64,000 bases of DNA. It comes from Campylobacter showae CSUNSWCD (GTDB taxonomy: Bacteria; Campylobacterota; Campylobacteria; Campylobacterales; Campylobacteraceae). Below are positions 36,976 through 45,849 of this stretch, piece after piece. The position numbers were made by a program, and so were the translations under genes. The stretch lies in the NCBI RefSeq assembly GCF_000313615.1, contig NZ_AMZQ01000013.1, positions 1-64,000 of the forward strand, given 5' to 3'. Under the pieces are notes generated by a model. It was not told the DNA's origin and did not search any database. It saw only the letters and a list, made by a program, of their open reading frames with translations. The first letter of the stretch is position 1; each line of letters starts with the position of its first letter.

Positions 36976-37953
36976 TTAATGACTATGCCCTAAATGTCCG
37001 CCCGCATCGTTTGACCTTACTTCGCAGATTAGCTCGTCAGCGCATTCGTTATTGCTGCTCTCAACCTGCAGCGTCGTGTGCGTGATGCCTAGATGCTCCA
37101 TTTCGTGTGATATTTCGGCCATGATCCGTTCCGCCTCGCGCACGCTCAGCTCGCCGCTGACCACTACGTGAGCCGTGAGCGCGTTTGCGCCGCTTGTTAT
37201 GCTCCAGACATGTAGGTCGTGCACCGAAAGCACGCCGTCCACGCCCCTGATCTGCGCGACGAGCGCGTCTAGGCTCACGCCTTTTGGCGAGCCCTCCATG
37301 AGGATGTTTAGGCTGTCTTTTAGCACGCCCCAGCCGCTTTTTACGATGAGCACGGCCACGAGCAGGCTAGCCGCCGCGTCCGCCCAGCCCCAGCCAAAGC
37401 ACATCATCAGCACAGCCGCCGCGATCGCGCCCACCGAGCCCGCAGCGTCGCCCAGCACGTGCATGTAGGCGCCGCGCATATTGACGTTTTCTCTCACGTC
37501 GCTGCCGCGCAGCATATAATAGGCCACGACGATATTTACGGCAAGACCCAGCGTGCTGATGATAAGCATCCCAGTGGTGGCTACTTCTGGCGGATTTTGC
37601 AGGCGCCGCGCCGCCTCGATGACGATAAAAACGGCGATGACGATGAGCGTGACGGCGTTTATCGTCGCGGCTAAAATTTCGATCCGCCTGTAGCCGAAGG
37701 TCTTTTGCAGATTGCCCTTGCGTTCGCCGAATTTAAACGCAAATAGCGAAAGCCCGAGCGCTGCGGCGTCTGATAGCATGTGCCCGGCGTCGGAGAGTAG
37801 GGCGAGCGAGTTCGTCGCTAAGCCGCCCGCGACCTCGACTAGCATAAAAGCGAATATTATAAAGAAAGAATTTCTTAAAACGACCTTGTTTGACGCGTGC
37901 GAATGTGCGCAGTGGGCGTGATTTTTGTGCATTTTGACCTCGTTTTTTGGCAA
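36976..37953 (-). CDS. Cation diffusion facilitator (zinc efflux) transporter
   Basis: Inner-membrane H+-coupled exporter of Zn2+ or similar ions, 325 aa with six predicted helices. The N-terminal tail is His-rich (HAHCAHSHAS) and the C-terminus ends GGHLGHSH, both likely metal-binding. Family metal-site residues appear in LLSDAGHMLSDAAAL and VLGDAAGSVGAI. The cytoplasmic domain carries HDLHVWSITSG. The closest class is ZitB/CzcD. It is convergent with the RM gene, 15 bases away. Confidence 0.9.
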   Translation of the reverse strand: MPKNEVKMHKNHAHCAHSHASNKVVLRNSFFIIFAFMLVEVAGGLATNSLALLSDAGHMLSDAAALGLSLFAFKFGERKGNLQKTFGYRRIEILAATINAVTLIVIAVFIVIEAARRLQNPPEVATTGMLIISTLGLAVNIVVAYYMLRGSDVRENVNMRGAYMHVLGDAAGSVGAIAAAVLMMCFGWGWADAAASLLVAVLIVKSGWGVLKDSLNILMEGSPKGVSLDALVAQIRGVDGVLSVHDLHVWSITSGANALTAHVVVSGELSVREAERIMAEISHEMEHLGITHTTLQVESSNNECADELICEVRSNDAGGHLGHSH

Positions 37954-37983
37954 ATTTTAGTTAGATTATACCCAAAAAAGCGC

Positions 37984-38118
37984 CTAAATTTTATCTATAT
38001 CGCCTTCTAGTCCGGCATCCACGCGCTTGCCGATATCTTTTAGTTTGCTAAACTCCTCTATCAGCCTAGGCGCGTCGCTGGGGCTGATCGTAAGCCTTCT
38101 AAATGCGCTATTTTGCAT
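37984..38118 (-). CDS. Small hypothetical ORF, 44 aa
   Basis: MQNSAFRRLTISPSDAPRLI begins a 44-codon frame that ends GLEGDIDKI before TAG. It has AAGGAATTTT upstream of the ATG and helical, charged composition. I do not recognise a family. It lies 30 bases upstream of the CDF transporter on the same strand and could be its leader or co-transcribed. It could also be a remnant. Confidence 0.4.
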   Translation of the reverse strand: MQNSAFRRLTISPSDAPRLIEEFSKLKDIGKRVDAGLEGDIDKI

Positions 38119-38192
38119 AAAATTCCTTCGGTTAAAATCGCGCGGATTCTAGCTGATTTTAAATTTTGCGTCAATTTTTGCAGAATTTTGGC

Positions 38193-38211
38193 TGTAATTC
38201 TTGACATTACA
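38193..38211. promoter_or_regulatory. Operator 1 upstream of the cupin gene
   Basis: TGTAA (38193-38197) and TTACA (38207-38211) separated by 9 bases. It overlaps the -35 box of the promoter at 38201. Confidence 0.6.
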
Positions 38212-38229
38212 ACGAAATTTTATTATACT
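38201..38229 (+). promoter_or_regulatory. Promoter of the cupin gene
   Basis: TTGACA (38201-38206), 17-base spacer, TATACT (38224-38229). This is near consensus for sigma-70, unusual in Campylobacter where -35 boxes are usually not conserved. The gene start is 38284 with TAAGGAGACAAAG upstream. Confidence 0.65.
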
Positions 38230-38241
38230 TCGCTTATCAGT

Positions 38242-38260
38242 TGTAAGTTATAGCATTACA
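38242..38260. promoter_or_regulatory. Operator 2 upstream of the cupin gene
   Basis: TGTAA (38242-38246) and TTACA (38256-38260) with a 9-base spacer, the same geometry as operator 1 and 49 bp from it centre to centre. It lies downstream of the -10, where a repressor would block transcription. Confidence 0.6.
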
Positions 38261-38283
38261 ACAAAAAATCTAAGGAGACAAAG

Positions 38284-38658
38284 ATGTCAAACTACAAGAT
38301 CGTTTCAACAAAAAACGAACCGAGAGTCGAGCTAAAAGACGCTCTAAATTTAAGCGGCTGTGAGCTTTCTATCAATGAGCTTCCGGCAAACGCGAGCGTG
38401 CCTTTCGTGCATTCGCACAAGCAAAACGAGGAGCTTTACTTGGTGCTAAAAGGCGGCGGTACGCTATTCATCGACGGCGAGGAAAAGGCGGTGGGTGAGG
38501 GCGATGCGATCCGCATCGATCCTGACGGCAAAAGGTGCTTCAAGGCGGGCGCGCAGGGGATGAAGTTTATCTGTATCCAGACCAAACGCGGCAGCCTGGA
38601 GCAATACACGATGAGTGATGGCGTGATAAACGAGGACGTAAAGCCAAGCTGGCTGTAA
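38284..38658 (+). CDS. Cupin-domain protein
   Basis: 124-residue single-domain beta-barrel. The metal motif is HSHKQNEELYLVLKGGG (His, His, Glu) followed by a later motif around GDAIRIDPDGKRCFKAG. Substrate is unknown. It is preceded by a consensus promoter flanked by two operators and a good AAGGAG. It is followed by a decayed oxidoreductase, then the Rrf2 regulator, suggesting a small stress or redox regulon. Confidence 0.85.
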   Translation: MSNYKIVSTKNEPRVELKDALNLSGCELSINELPANASVPFVHSHKQNEELYLVLKGGGTLFIDGEEKAVGEGDAIRIDPDGKRCFKAGAQGMKFICIQTKRGSLEQYTMSDGVINEDVKPSWL

Positions 38659-38700
38659 AATTCGCAAGGCGGGCGCGACAAATGCGGGCGTAAATTTTAA

Positions 38701-38901
38701 ACTGCCATCTCGCCTGCGGGAGACTACGACGCAGATGGCGCTCGCACCGGCAAATACGTCCTTGGCAACGATCACGTCATATTAAACTCGCAAAACGAGA
38801 GCTATATCAGCTACGCCGATCTTGCGATCGCGATCATAGACGAGCTAAAAAATAGAAATTTCGTGCAAAAACGCTTTACCGCAGTCGGCAAGAGGGCGTG
38901 A
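38701..38901 (+). pseudogene. C-terminal remnant of an NAD(P)H-binding oxidoreductase (YwnB-like)
   Basis: A 66-codon open frame ending in TGA has no start codon and follows an in-frame TAA. It reads ISPAGDYDADGARTGKYVLG and further on SYISYADLAIAIIDEL, which resembles the C-terminus of NmrA/YwnB-like oxidoreductases. The 5' two thirds are absent. A YwnA-type Rrf2 regulator follows, the usual partner of YwnB. Confidence 0.65.
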
Positions 38902-38935
38902 GCTTAAAATTTTGCGTAATTTAGCTAAAATAACG

Positions 38936-38960
38936 CCGCACGAAACCAACGTGCGGTTTT
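38936..38960 (+). terminator. Terminator after the oxidoreductase remnant
   Basis: CCGCAC-GAAACCAAC-GTGCGG then TTTT at 38957, between the pseudogene and the Rrf2 gene. Confidence 0.6.
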
Positions 38961-38981
38961 AAATTTAAATCAAGGCCGGTT

Positions 38982-39404
38982 ATGCAAATAGGACAAAAAT
39001 TTTCCATCGCTATACATATATTGCTTAGCTGCGAGTTTTTTAAGGACGAGAAAAACACGAGCGAGTTTTTGGCCGGCACGATCGGCACGAACCCCGTCAT
39101 CGTGCGAAATATAATCAGGCTTTTAAAATCGGCAAATTTGATAAACGTAAGCGCAGGTACGGGTGGGGCGAGTCTAGCTAAGAAGCCTGAGCAGATCACG
39201 CTTTTTGATATATTTTCGGCGGTAAATGAGGGCGAAAACGATATCTTTAAAATCCACAAAAACTCGCCGCCGCCTTGTCCGCTAGGAGGCAGGATCGGGG
39301 CGCTTTTGACGCCTAAATTTGCCTCCGCGAAGCAAGCGATGTTTGATAGCTTGGCGGGCGTAAATTTGCAAAATTTGCTAGACGAACTGGCGGCTAAAAA
39401 CTAA
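38982..39404 (+). CDS. Rrf2-family transcriptional regulator (YwnA-like)
   Basis: 140-residue winged-helix regulator. The N-terminal MQIGQKFSIAIHILLS and the recognition helix region TNPVIVRNIIRLLKSANLI are typical of Rrf2. It lacks the three-Cys iron-sulfur cluster of IscR/NsrR; only one Cys (PPPCPLGG) is present, as in YwnA-type members that sense small reactive compounds. It is the obvious candidate to bind the paired TGTAA-N9-TTACA operators upstream of the cupin gene, but that is inference. Confidence 0.85.
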   Translation: MQIGQKFSIAIHILLSCEFFKDEKNTSEFLAGTIGTNPVIVRNIIRLLKSANLINVSAGTGGASLAKKPEQITLFDIFSAVNEGENDIFKIHKNSPPPCPLGGRIGALLTPKFASAKQAMFDSLAGVNLQNLLDELAAKN

Positions 39405-39523
39405 AATTTGCGCCTTTTAATTTTTTCTCGTTTTAAATTTAATCCGTAATTCAAAAAACAGAAGTATTTGTAGTTTAAGAAAAATTTACTTATAATTCAC
39501 GGATTAAATTTAAAGGAGATTTC

Positions 39524-40822
39524 GTGCAACCAAACGCTAAACGCGGAATAATCCAAAAATATTTCGAGGCGAATTTGCTTCTAAAAATTTTAGCCGGACT
39601 TATTTTGGGTGCCGTTTGCGGCATCATTTTTCAAGACGCAAAGGACGCGATAGTTATCCTAAAGCCTTTTGGCGACGTATTCATAAGACTTCTTAAAATG
39701 ATCATCGTGCCTATCGTTATGGCCTCGCTCATCGTGGGCTGTAGCTCCATCTCACCTTCGGATCTTGGCAGAGTAGGGGCAAAGGTGCTGATTTTTTACA
39801 TATTGACGTCGTTTTTTGCCATCATAGTAGGGCTTGCGGTCGGGCTTATCTTGGAGCCGGGAGCAGGACTACATATAACCGGCAGCGGCGACGTAGGCGG
39901 CAAAGCCGCAAATGCGCCTAGCATGTCGTCGATACTCGTAAATTTATTTCCAACCAACCCTTTTGAAGCTATTGCAAAGGGCGAAATTTTACAAATCATA
40001 ACTTTTAGCCTATTTTTCGGCGTCGCGCTTTCGTTTTTAAAGGATAGCAAGGACGAGAGGCTTAGTAGGCTTGGAAATTTGATCTACGACGTATTTGACG
40101 GAATCAACCATATCATGTTTTACGTTATAAGATGGATCATGGAGTACGCGCCGTTTGGCGTTTTCGCTCTTATATTTATCGTCTTTTCACAGCAAGGCGT
40201 AAAGGCTTTCGGGCCGCTTTTGGGCGTCACGGTTAGCGCGTATATCGGCTTTGCGGCTCAAATTTTCGTCGTTTATTTCTTGATTTGCTTGATCGTTAAA
40301 ATCAATCCGTTTAAATTTCTAAAAAAAGTTCGCCCGCCTATGTTAACGGCTTTTGTAACCAGAAGCTCGGGTGGAACGCTGCCTATCTCGATGAAAACGG
40401 CCGAAGAAGACATGGGTATCCCAAAGCAAATTTACGGCTTTGCGCTTCCCGTGGGCGCCACCGTAAATATGAACGGCACGATCATATATCTAGGTATCTG
40501 CGCGATGTTTATCGCTAACGCCGTGGGCGTGGAGCTTGACTCTGGGGCTAAAATGACCATAATACTAACGGCCGTCCTTGCTGCCGTGGGAACTGCCGGG
40601 GTGCCTGGAGCGGGCGCGATAATGCTTTTGATGGTGCTTGAATCAGTAGGTCTAAAAGTCGAGGGCGGAAGCGCGGTAGCTGCGGCGTATGCGCTGATTT
40701 TAGGTATCGACGCGATCCTTGATATGGGGCGCACGTCGATGAACGTGACGGGTGATATGCTGGGTGCGCTAGTGGTGGCTAAAAATGAAAAAAAATTAGA
40801 CGAAAGTAAGTGGGCGGATTAG
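39524..40822 (+). CDS. Dicarboxylate/amino acid:cation symporter (DAACS)
   Basis: 432-residue inner-membrane transporter with about eight to ten helices and two hairpins. Family signatures are TRSSGGTLPISMKTAEE and GATVNMNGTIIYLGI, with GVPGAGAIMLLMVLES and the DAILDMGRTSMNVTGD motif near the end. It belongs to the GltP/SstT/DctA family; substrate (glutamate, aspartate, serine or C4-dicarboxylate) cannot be fixed from sequence. The start is GTG with AAAGGAG 6 bases upstream. Confidence 0.9.
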   Translation: MQPNAKRGIIQKYFEANLLLKILAGLILGAVCGIIFQDAKDAIVILKPFGDVFIRLLKMIIVPIVMASLIVGCSSISPSDLGRVGAKVLIFYILTSFFAIIVGLAVGLILEPGAGLHITGSGDVGGKAANAPSMSSILVNLFPTNPFEAIAKGEILQIITFSLFFGVALSFLKDSKDERLSRLGNLIYDVFDGINHIMFYVIRWIMEYAPFGVFALIFIVFSQQGVKAFGPLLGVTVSAYIGFAAQIFVVYFLICLIVKINPFKFLKKVRPPMLTAFVTRSSGGTLPISMKTAEEDMGIPKQIYGFALPVGATVNMNGTIIYLGICAMFIANAVGVELDSGAKMTIILTAVLAAVGTAGVPGAGAIMLLMVLESVGLKVEGGSAVAAAYALILGIDAILDMGRTSMNVTGDMLGALVVAKNEKKLDESKWAD

Positions 40823-40870
40823 AATTTAATAAATATTTAGATAAAATCGCTAAAAATTTAAAGGAAATAT

Positions 40871-41893
40871 ATGATTTTCATCGACGCTTGTTTAAAAAAA
40901 CCGACGCCCTATACGCCTGTTTGGATGATGCGCCAAGCTGGCAGATATCTGCCAGAATATATGGCTGTAAGAGCTAAAGCAGGGGACTTTTTATCACTTT
41001 GTAAAGACTATAAAAAAGCTAGCGAGGTCACGATCCAGCCGGTTGAAATTTTAGGCGTCGATGCGGCGATACTTTTTAGTGATATCCTCGTCGTGCCACT
41101 CGAGATGGGCATGGATCTTAAATTCGTCCAAGGCGAGGGTCCGGTATTTAGTGGTCCTATCAAGACGAAAGATGATCTGGATAGGCTGGACGTCCAAAAA
41201 TCAATCAAAAATTTAGACTACGTATACGATACGATCAAGCTAACGCGCGAAAATTTGGCACATGATAAGGCTCTGATCGGCTTTTGCGGAGCGCCGTGGA
41301 CGATAGCTACGTATATGATCGAGGGCGGCGGGACGAAAACCTATGCGGTCAGCAAGAAGCTTTTATATTCAAACCCTGAGTTTATGCATCAAATTTTAGC
41401 CAAGGTTACGGCCGCGCTCATAGGCTACATGAAAGAGCAGATAAAAGCTGGCGTAAATGCGGTGCAAATTTTTGACAGCTGGGCGGCTGCGCTTGAAGAG
41501 CAGGCTTATTTTGAGTTTGGATTTAGCTATATAAATAAGATAGTTGATAGCGTTAAGGCCGAATTCCCGCATATCCCAGTCATCGTTTTTCCAAAAGGCA
41601 TAAGCGGATATCTGGATAAAATTTCAGGAAATTTTGACGTTTTTGGCGTAGATTGGAGCACGCCGATCGAGCTTGCAAAAGAAAAACTTAGTCCAAGATA
41701 CGTCCTTCAAGGCAACATGGAGCCAACAAGGCTTTATAGTAAAAAGGCGATCGACGAAGGTGTGGATAAAATTTTAAGCACGATGAAAGGCGCGCCGCAT
41801 ATTTTCAACCTTGGTCATGGAATTTTACCTGATGTGCCAGTCGAAAACGCAAAATACTTTATCAAGGCCGTGCAAACAAGAAGCGCAAGGTAA
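40871..41893 (+). CDS. hemE: Uroporphyrinogen decarboxylase
   Basis: Decarboxylates uroporphyrinogen III to coproporphyrinogen III in heme synthesis. [15 protein letters not shown] is the signature that binds substrate, [10 protein letters not shown] and [13 protein letters not shown] follow, and [13 protein letters not shown] is the C-terminal signature. It is 340 aa, normal length. The ATG follows AAAGGAAATAT. It lies 48 bases after the symporter. Confidence 0.96.
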   Translation: MIFIDACLKKPTPYTPVWMMRQAGRYLPEYMAVRAKAGDFLSLCKDYKKASEVTIQPVEILGVDAAILFSDILVVPLEMGMDLKFVQGEGPVFSGPIKTKDDLDRLDVQKSIKNLDYVYDTIKLTRENLAHDKALIGFCGAPWTIATYMIEGGGTKTYAVSKKLLYSNPEFMHQILAKVTAALIGYMKEQIKAGVNAVQIFDSWAAALEEQAYFEFGFSYINKIVDSVKAEFPHIPVIVFPKGISGYLDKISGNFDVFGVDWSTPIELAKEKLSPRYVLQGNMEPTRLYSKKAIDEGVDKILSTMKGAPHIFNLGHGILPDVPVENAKYFIKAVQTRSAR

Positions 41894-41929
41894 TATAAAG
41901 TAAATAGATAAGACGGAGGCGGCATCGGC

Positions 41930-42170
41930 ATCAAATTTAAGATCATATGGCGCCATGCTTAATCTTATTTTAGGCTTTAAGTCGGCCGAATGTACGCAGG
42001 GCATCAACGATACGACAGAGAGTGATGGGGCCACAATATAATAGGTCAAGATCGACGAGTTGCCCAAGCAAAGCGTCCAGATCGTAAACATAGCATCGCA
42101 ACCGTCATAGAGACGGCGCGGCAAAGGCGATCGTAGAAGGCATAAGAAAAGATTTAGCCATTTTGTCGTT
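41930..42170 (+). pseudogene. Possible remnant of a chemoreceptor signalling domain
   Basis: Short fragments in shifting frames resemble the methyl-accepting chemotaxis protein tip: KIDELPKQSVQIVNIAS near 42045 and AKAIVEGIRKDLA near 42120 look like the pattern that precedes and follows the conserved hairpin. Stops and missing segments break the frame. The rest of the 514-bp gap (41894-42407) holds no gene. Resemblance is from memory of the family and is weak. Confidence 0.3.
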
Positions 42171-42407
42171 TCTTTTTGCGTAGAGTTGTCAAATTTGACT
42201 CTTATGTATGATTTTTAAATTGGGGTAAAGCAAAATTTGAGCGAAACTAAATTTCCAAATTTTGCTTTATGCCTTTTTAAAAGTTTTTGTGTTTTTTGGT
42301 ATTTGCTACTAAATCGGCTCAAATTTAAATACTTTTATTGTTATCCGCTTTAATAAAATTTATCCTCGCTTTTAGTATAATCGCGCATCTTAAATTTAGG
42401 AAAATCA

Positions 42408-43313
42408 ATGCAAATCGTATTTGGTCCCGTTAGCTCGCGCAGGTTTGGCGTTTCGCTGGGTATCGATCTATCGCCAGCGCAAAAATGCTGTAACTTTGAC
42501 TGCGTTTACTGTGAACTCACGGCGGCAAAACCCGTCGCGGAAATAGAAAATTCGCCTAGCGTAGAGCAAGTAATCGCCGAGGTGAAGGCCGCACTTGCCG
42601 TGCATCCGCATATCGACGTCATCACGCTTACAGCGAATGGCGAACCGACGCTCTACCCGGATCTGGCGCGGCTAGTAAGCGAGCTAAATTTGATAAAAGG
42701 TCCCGCCAAAACTCTCATCCTCTCAAACGGCTCGGGCGTGCTTGATCCTAAAATTTGCGAGGCGCTAAAGGGGCTTGATATCGTCAAATTTAGCCTTGAT
42801 AGCGCGGTGCAAAAGACCTTTGCCAGGATCGACCGCTCGGGCGATAATATCGATGTTGGCGAGCTGGTGGCCACGATGGCTAAATTTAGGCGAGAATTCA
42901 AAGGCGAGCTAGTGCTTGAAATCCTGGTCGTAAAGGGGCTAAACGATACGAAGGTGGAATTTAAGGCGCTAAATGCGGCGCTAAATCAAATTTCACCAGC
43001 CCGCGTGGATATAAGTACCATCGACCGCCCTCCCGCATATCCGGTTAAGGGCGTGAGCCAGGAGCTCTTGCATGAGCTTGCGCAGCAAATTTCCGACGTA
43101 CCGTGCGTCATAGCATCAGCAAAATACGGCGATGAAAAATTTGAGCTTAGCAAAGAGGAGCTACTTGAGCTAGTAAAACGCCGCCCGCAAAGCGAAAACG
43201 ATGTAACAAATAGCTTCTCTGAAAGCTCGAAACAAAATTTGCATGAGCTTTTAGCGGACGGAAAGATAAAAATAGTAGATGCGGCGGGGACTAAATTTTA
43301 CCGACTTGCGTGA
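42408..43313 (+). CDS. Radical SAM protein
   Basis: 301-residue radical S-adenosylmethionine enzyme. The cluster motif is CCNFDCVYC (CxxxCxxC) near residue 26, with GEPTLYPD and later strand motifs of the SAM barrel. The C-terminal 80 residues form a winged-helix-like tail (LSKEELLELVKRR). Members of this group lie unlinked in campylobacters and have no known product. The ATG is preceded by TAGGAAAATCA. Confidence 0.85.
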   Translation: MQIVFGPVSSRRFGVSLGIDLSPAQKCCNFDCVYCELTAAKPVAEIENSPSVEQVIAEVKAALAVHPHIDVITLTANGEPTLYPDLARLVSELNLIKGPAKTLILSNGSGVLDPKICEALKGLDIVKFSLDSAVQKTFARIDRSGDNIDVGELVATMAKFRREFKGELVLEILVVKGLNDTKVEFKALNAALNQISPARVDISTIDRPPAYPVKGVSQELLHELAQQISDVPCVIASAKYGDEKFELSKEELLELVKRRPQSENDVTNSFSESSKQNLHELLADGKIKIVDAAGTKFYRLA

Positions 43314-43381
43314 TTTTGCGGTAAAATTTACTCTTTTTTCTACTAATTTTTTGATATCCAAAAAATTTAAGCTAAAATTTA

Positions 43382-43410
43382 TTGACAAACGGAGTTTTTT
43401 TGCCTATAAT
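43382..43410 (+). promoter_or_regulatory. Promoter of tRNA-Asn
   Basis: TTGACA (43382-43387), 17-base spacer, TATAAT (43405-43410): perfect sigma-70 consensus, located 19 bases before the tRNA 5' end. Confidence 0.85.
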
Positions 43411-43429
43411 ACGACTTCTTTTAAAACGT

Positions 43430-43504
43430 TCCGGATTAGCTCAGCGGTAGAGTAGTCGGCTGTTAACCGATTGGTCGCTGGTTCGAATCCAGCATCCGGA
43501 GCCA
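43430..43504 (+). tRNA. tRNA-Asn (GTT)
   Basis: 75-nt cloverleaf with encoded CCA. Acceptor arms TCCGGAT/ATCCGGA, D-arm GCTCAGCGGTAGAG, anticodon loop CTGTTAA with GTT at 43462-43464, and T-arm GGTTCGAATCC. It marks the left edge of the type I restriction-modification island. Confidence 0.96.
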
Positions 43505-43772
43505 TTTTGCTATTAAATCCATTCAAAATCCAAATTTTAAAATAATTTCAGCAGTTTTCCAATCTTTATTTAATATTCTAAAATATTTCAGAACAATTTA
43601 TTTCACCATCAAATATTTTACAAATCAAAATTCGATCAAACAAATTTCACCTCACTATATTATTTCTATTGTATTACTTGTCAATAGTATTAAAAATTCT
43701 TGATATTTTTTACTTTACATGATATACTTCGGCTAGTATTATTTAAAAAATAATACACAAAAAGGCTCTAAA
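43505..43772. other. AT-rich spacer at the tRNA-RM junction
   Basis: Very AT-rich 268 bp between tRNA-Asn and the half-size hsdS. No ORF and no repeated tRNA 3' end was found. ATACTTCGGCTAGTATT-like sequence occurs before the gene start. Confidence 0.4.
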
Positions 43773-44357
43773 ATGATAAATTTAAGCAAAATAGCCGAAA
43801 TAAAAACCGGCTTAGTGTTAAGCAGAAAAAAGGCTGAGGCGCATAGCCCGTCCGAGCACTCGTATAAAATAGTCTCGCTAAAGTCGTTTACAGAAGATGC
43901 CATTTACGACGATGCTTTTGCAGATGAATTTATATCTAGCGAGCAAATCAACGAGGAGTATAAAGTAAGCCTTGGTGATGTTTTGCTGCGGCTTAGAGAG
44001 CCGAATTTTGCCGTTTATATAGACAAGGAGTATAGCGACCTCGTCTATACGTCTTTGATGGTTCGCATAAGGATTAAAAGCGATAAATTTGATCCGCATT
44101 TCGTGGCGCATTATCTAAATAGCAGCGCCGTTAAAAGAGTCCTTGCGCCAGATGTTTCAGGCACTACAATAGCGATGATAGGTGTTGCAAGCATAAATAA
44201 CATAAAAATACCAACCATAAATTTGCAAACCCAAAACAAGATAGTAAAATACCTAAATTTAGCTCGCGAGGAGAGCGAAATTTTGCAAAATTTAGCAGCC
44301 CAAAAGCAAAAATACCACAAAAGTATATTTGAAAATTTAATAAAAGAGGAGAACTAA
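43773..44357 (+). CDS. Half-size HsdS-like DNA specificity protein
   Basis: 194-residue protein with a single target-recognition domain (residues 1-150) and one C-terminal coiled-coil spacer (YLNLAREESEILQNLAAQKQ). A normal HsdS has two such units, and one is encoded downstream of hsdM. The stop is followed one base later by the hsdM ATG, so the pair is coupled. It might dimerise to read a palindromic site, or act as an alternative specificity or regulatory subunit. The ATG follows AAAAAGGCTCTAAA. Confidence 0.8.
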   Translation: MINLSKIAEIKTGLVLSRKKAEAHSPSEHSYKIVSLKSFTEDAIYDDAFADEFISSEQINEEYKVSLGDVLLRLREPNFAVYIDKEYSDLVYTSLMVRIRIKSDKFDPHFVAHYLNSSAVKRVLAPDVSGTTIAMIGVASINNIKIPTINLQTQNKIVKYLNLAREESEILQNLAAQKQKYHKSIFENLIKEEN

Positions 44358-44358
44358 G

Positions 44359-45849
44359 ATGCAAAAGACCACACAAGATGCCATAAATAACGTCGTTTGG
44401 AAGGCTTGCGACACATTTCGCGGCACGATGGACGGAAGCGATTATAAAGACTATGTCTTAACGATGCTTTTTGTTAAGTATCTATCTGATTTTTATAAAG
44501 AAAAGCTTGAATTGCTTAAAGCCGAATACGGCGATAAGAGTGATAGGATCGAAGCAAAGCTAAAGAAAGAGAAATTTAAGCTTGATGAGAGTTGCACCTT
44601 TGAGTATCTTTTAGCACACAAAGAGGCTGCAAATTTAGGCGAGATAATGAACAAAACGCTAGAAAAGATCGAAGAGGACAACAAAGATAAGCTTGAAGGC
44701 ATCTTTAGAAGCATCGACTTTAATAACAAAAACAAGCTTGGGGACACGAAAGAGAGAAACGCTATCTTGCAAAATTTGCTCGAGGACTTTAGCGACACTA
44801 GGCTAGATCTTCGCCCATCTATGCTTGAAGGCAACGACATAATAGGCGACGCATACGAGTATCTTATAGCTCACTTTGCAAGTGACGCTGGCAAAAAAGG
44901 CGGAGAGTTTTATACGCCAAGCGAGGTTTCGACGCTTCTTGCAAAGCTAGTTGAGCCAAAAGAGGGCGATATGATCTATGATCCTACTTGCGGCTCTGGC
45001 TCGCTTCTTATCAAGGCTTCAAAAGAGGTCGGTAGCAAAAATTTCCGCCTTTACGGACAAGAGAAAAACGGACAAACTCACGCACTTTGCAAGATGAATA
45101 TGTTTTTGCACGAGATAAATGACGCCGTGATCGAGTGGGGCGACACGATCAGAAACCCGCTTCATCTGCAAGATAACCTTATCAAAACCTTTGACATAGT
45201 CGTGGCAAATCCCCCTTTTAGCCTCGATAAATGGGGTGCTGACTTTGCTGGGAACGATCCTTTTATGAGATTTGCTAGCTACGCTTTGCCGCCAAAGAGC
45301 AAGGGCGACTACGCATTTGTCGTGCATATGATAAAAAGTCTAAACAACAACGGCAAAATGGGCGTCGTGCTTCCGCATGGAGTACTATTTCGCGGGGCAA
45401 ATGAGGGCAAGATCCGCCAAAAACTAATCGAAGAAAATTTACTAGACGCCGTCATCGGACTACCGGCAAATCTATTTTACGGCACGAGCATCCCTGCTTG
45501 CATACTCGTTTTTAAGAAAAACCGCACAAACGAAGACGTACTATTTATCGACGCTAGCAAAGAATTTGAAAAAGGCAAAAACCAAAACTCGCTAACCGAG
45601 CAAAATATCAAAAAGATAGTCACAACCTATAAAAACAGAAGCGAGATAGAAAAATACTCCCACGTAGCAAGCCTTAGTGAGATAAAAGAGAATGACTACA
45701 ACCTAAACATCCCTCGCTATGTCGATACATTTGAAGAAGAAGAGCCTATCGATATCGAGGCTACAAAGGCTGAGATTTCACGCCTAGAAGCCGAGCTAAA
45801 AAGCGTTCAAGGCAAGATGAGCGAGTATCTTGCGGAGCTTGGGCTATGA
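44359..45849 (+). CDS. hsdM: Type I RM methyltransferase subunit HsdM
   Basis: Adenine-N6 methylase of a type I system, 496 aa. The N-terminal HsdM region (TQDAINNVVWKACDTFRG) precedes the methylase core with motif I YDPTCGSGSLLIKASKEVG and motif IV VANPPFSLDKW. It overlaps hsdS by four bases (ATGA). It is flanked on both sides by genes for specificity proteins. Confidence 0.95.
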   Translation: MQKTTQDAINNVVWKACDTFRGTMDGSDYKDYVLTMLFVKYLSDFYKEKLELLKAEYGDKSDRIEAKLKKEKFKLDESCTFEYLLAHKEAANLGEIMNKTLEKIEEDNKDKLEGIFRSIDFNNKNKLGDTKERNAILQNLLEDFSDTRLDLRPSMLEGNDIIGDAYEYLIAHFASDAGKKGGEFYTPSEVSTLLAKLVEPKEGDMIYDPTCGSGSLLIKASKEVGSKNFRLYGQEKNGQTHALCKMNMFLHEINDAVIEWGDTIRNPLHLQDNLIKTFDIVVANPPFSLDKWGADFAGNDPFMRFASYALPPKSKGDYAFVVHMIKSLNNNGKMGVVLPHGVLFRGANEGKIRQKLIEENLLDAVIGLPANLFYGTSIPACILVFKKNRTNEDVLFIDASKEFEKGKNQNSLTEQNIKKIVTTYKNRSEIEKYSHVASLSEIKENDYNLNIPRYVDTFEEEEPIDIEATKAEISRLEAELKSVQGKMSEYLAELGL

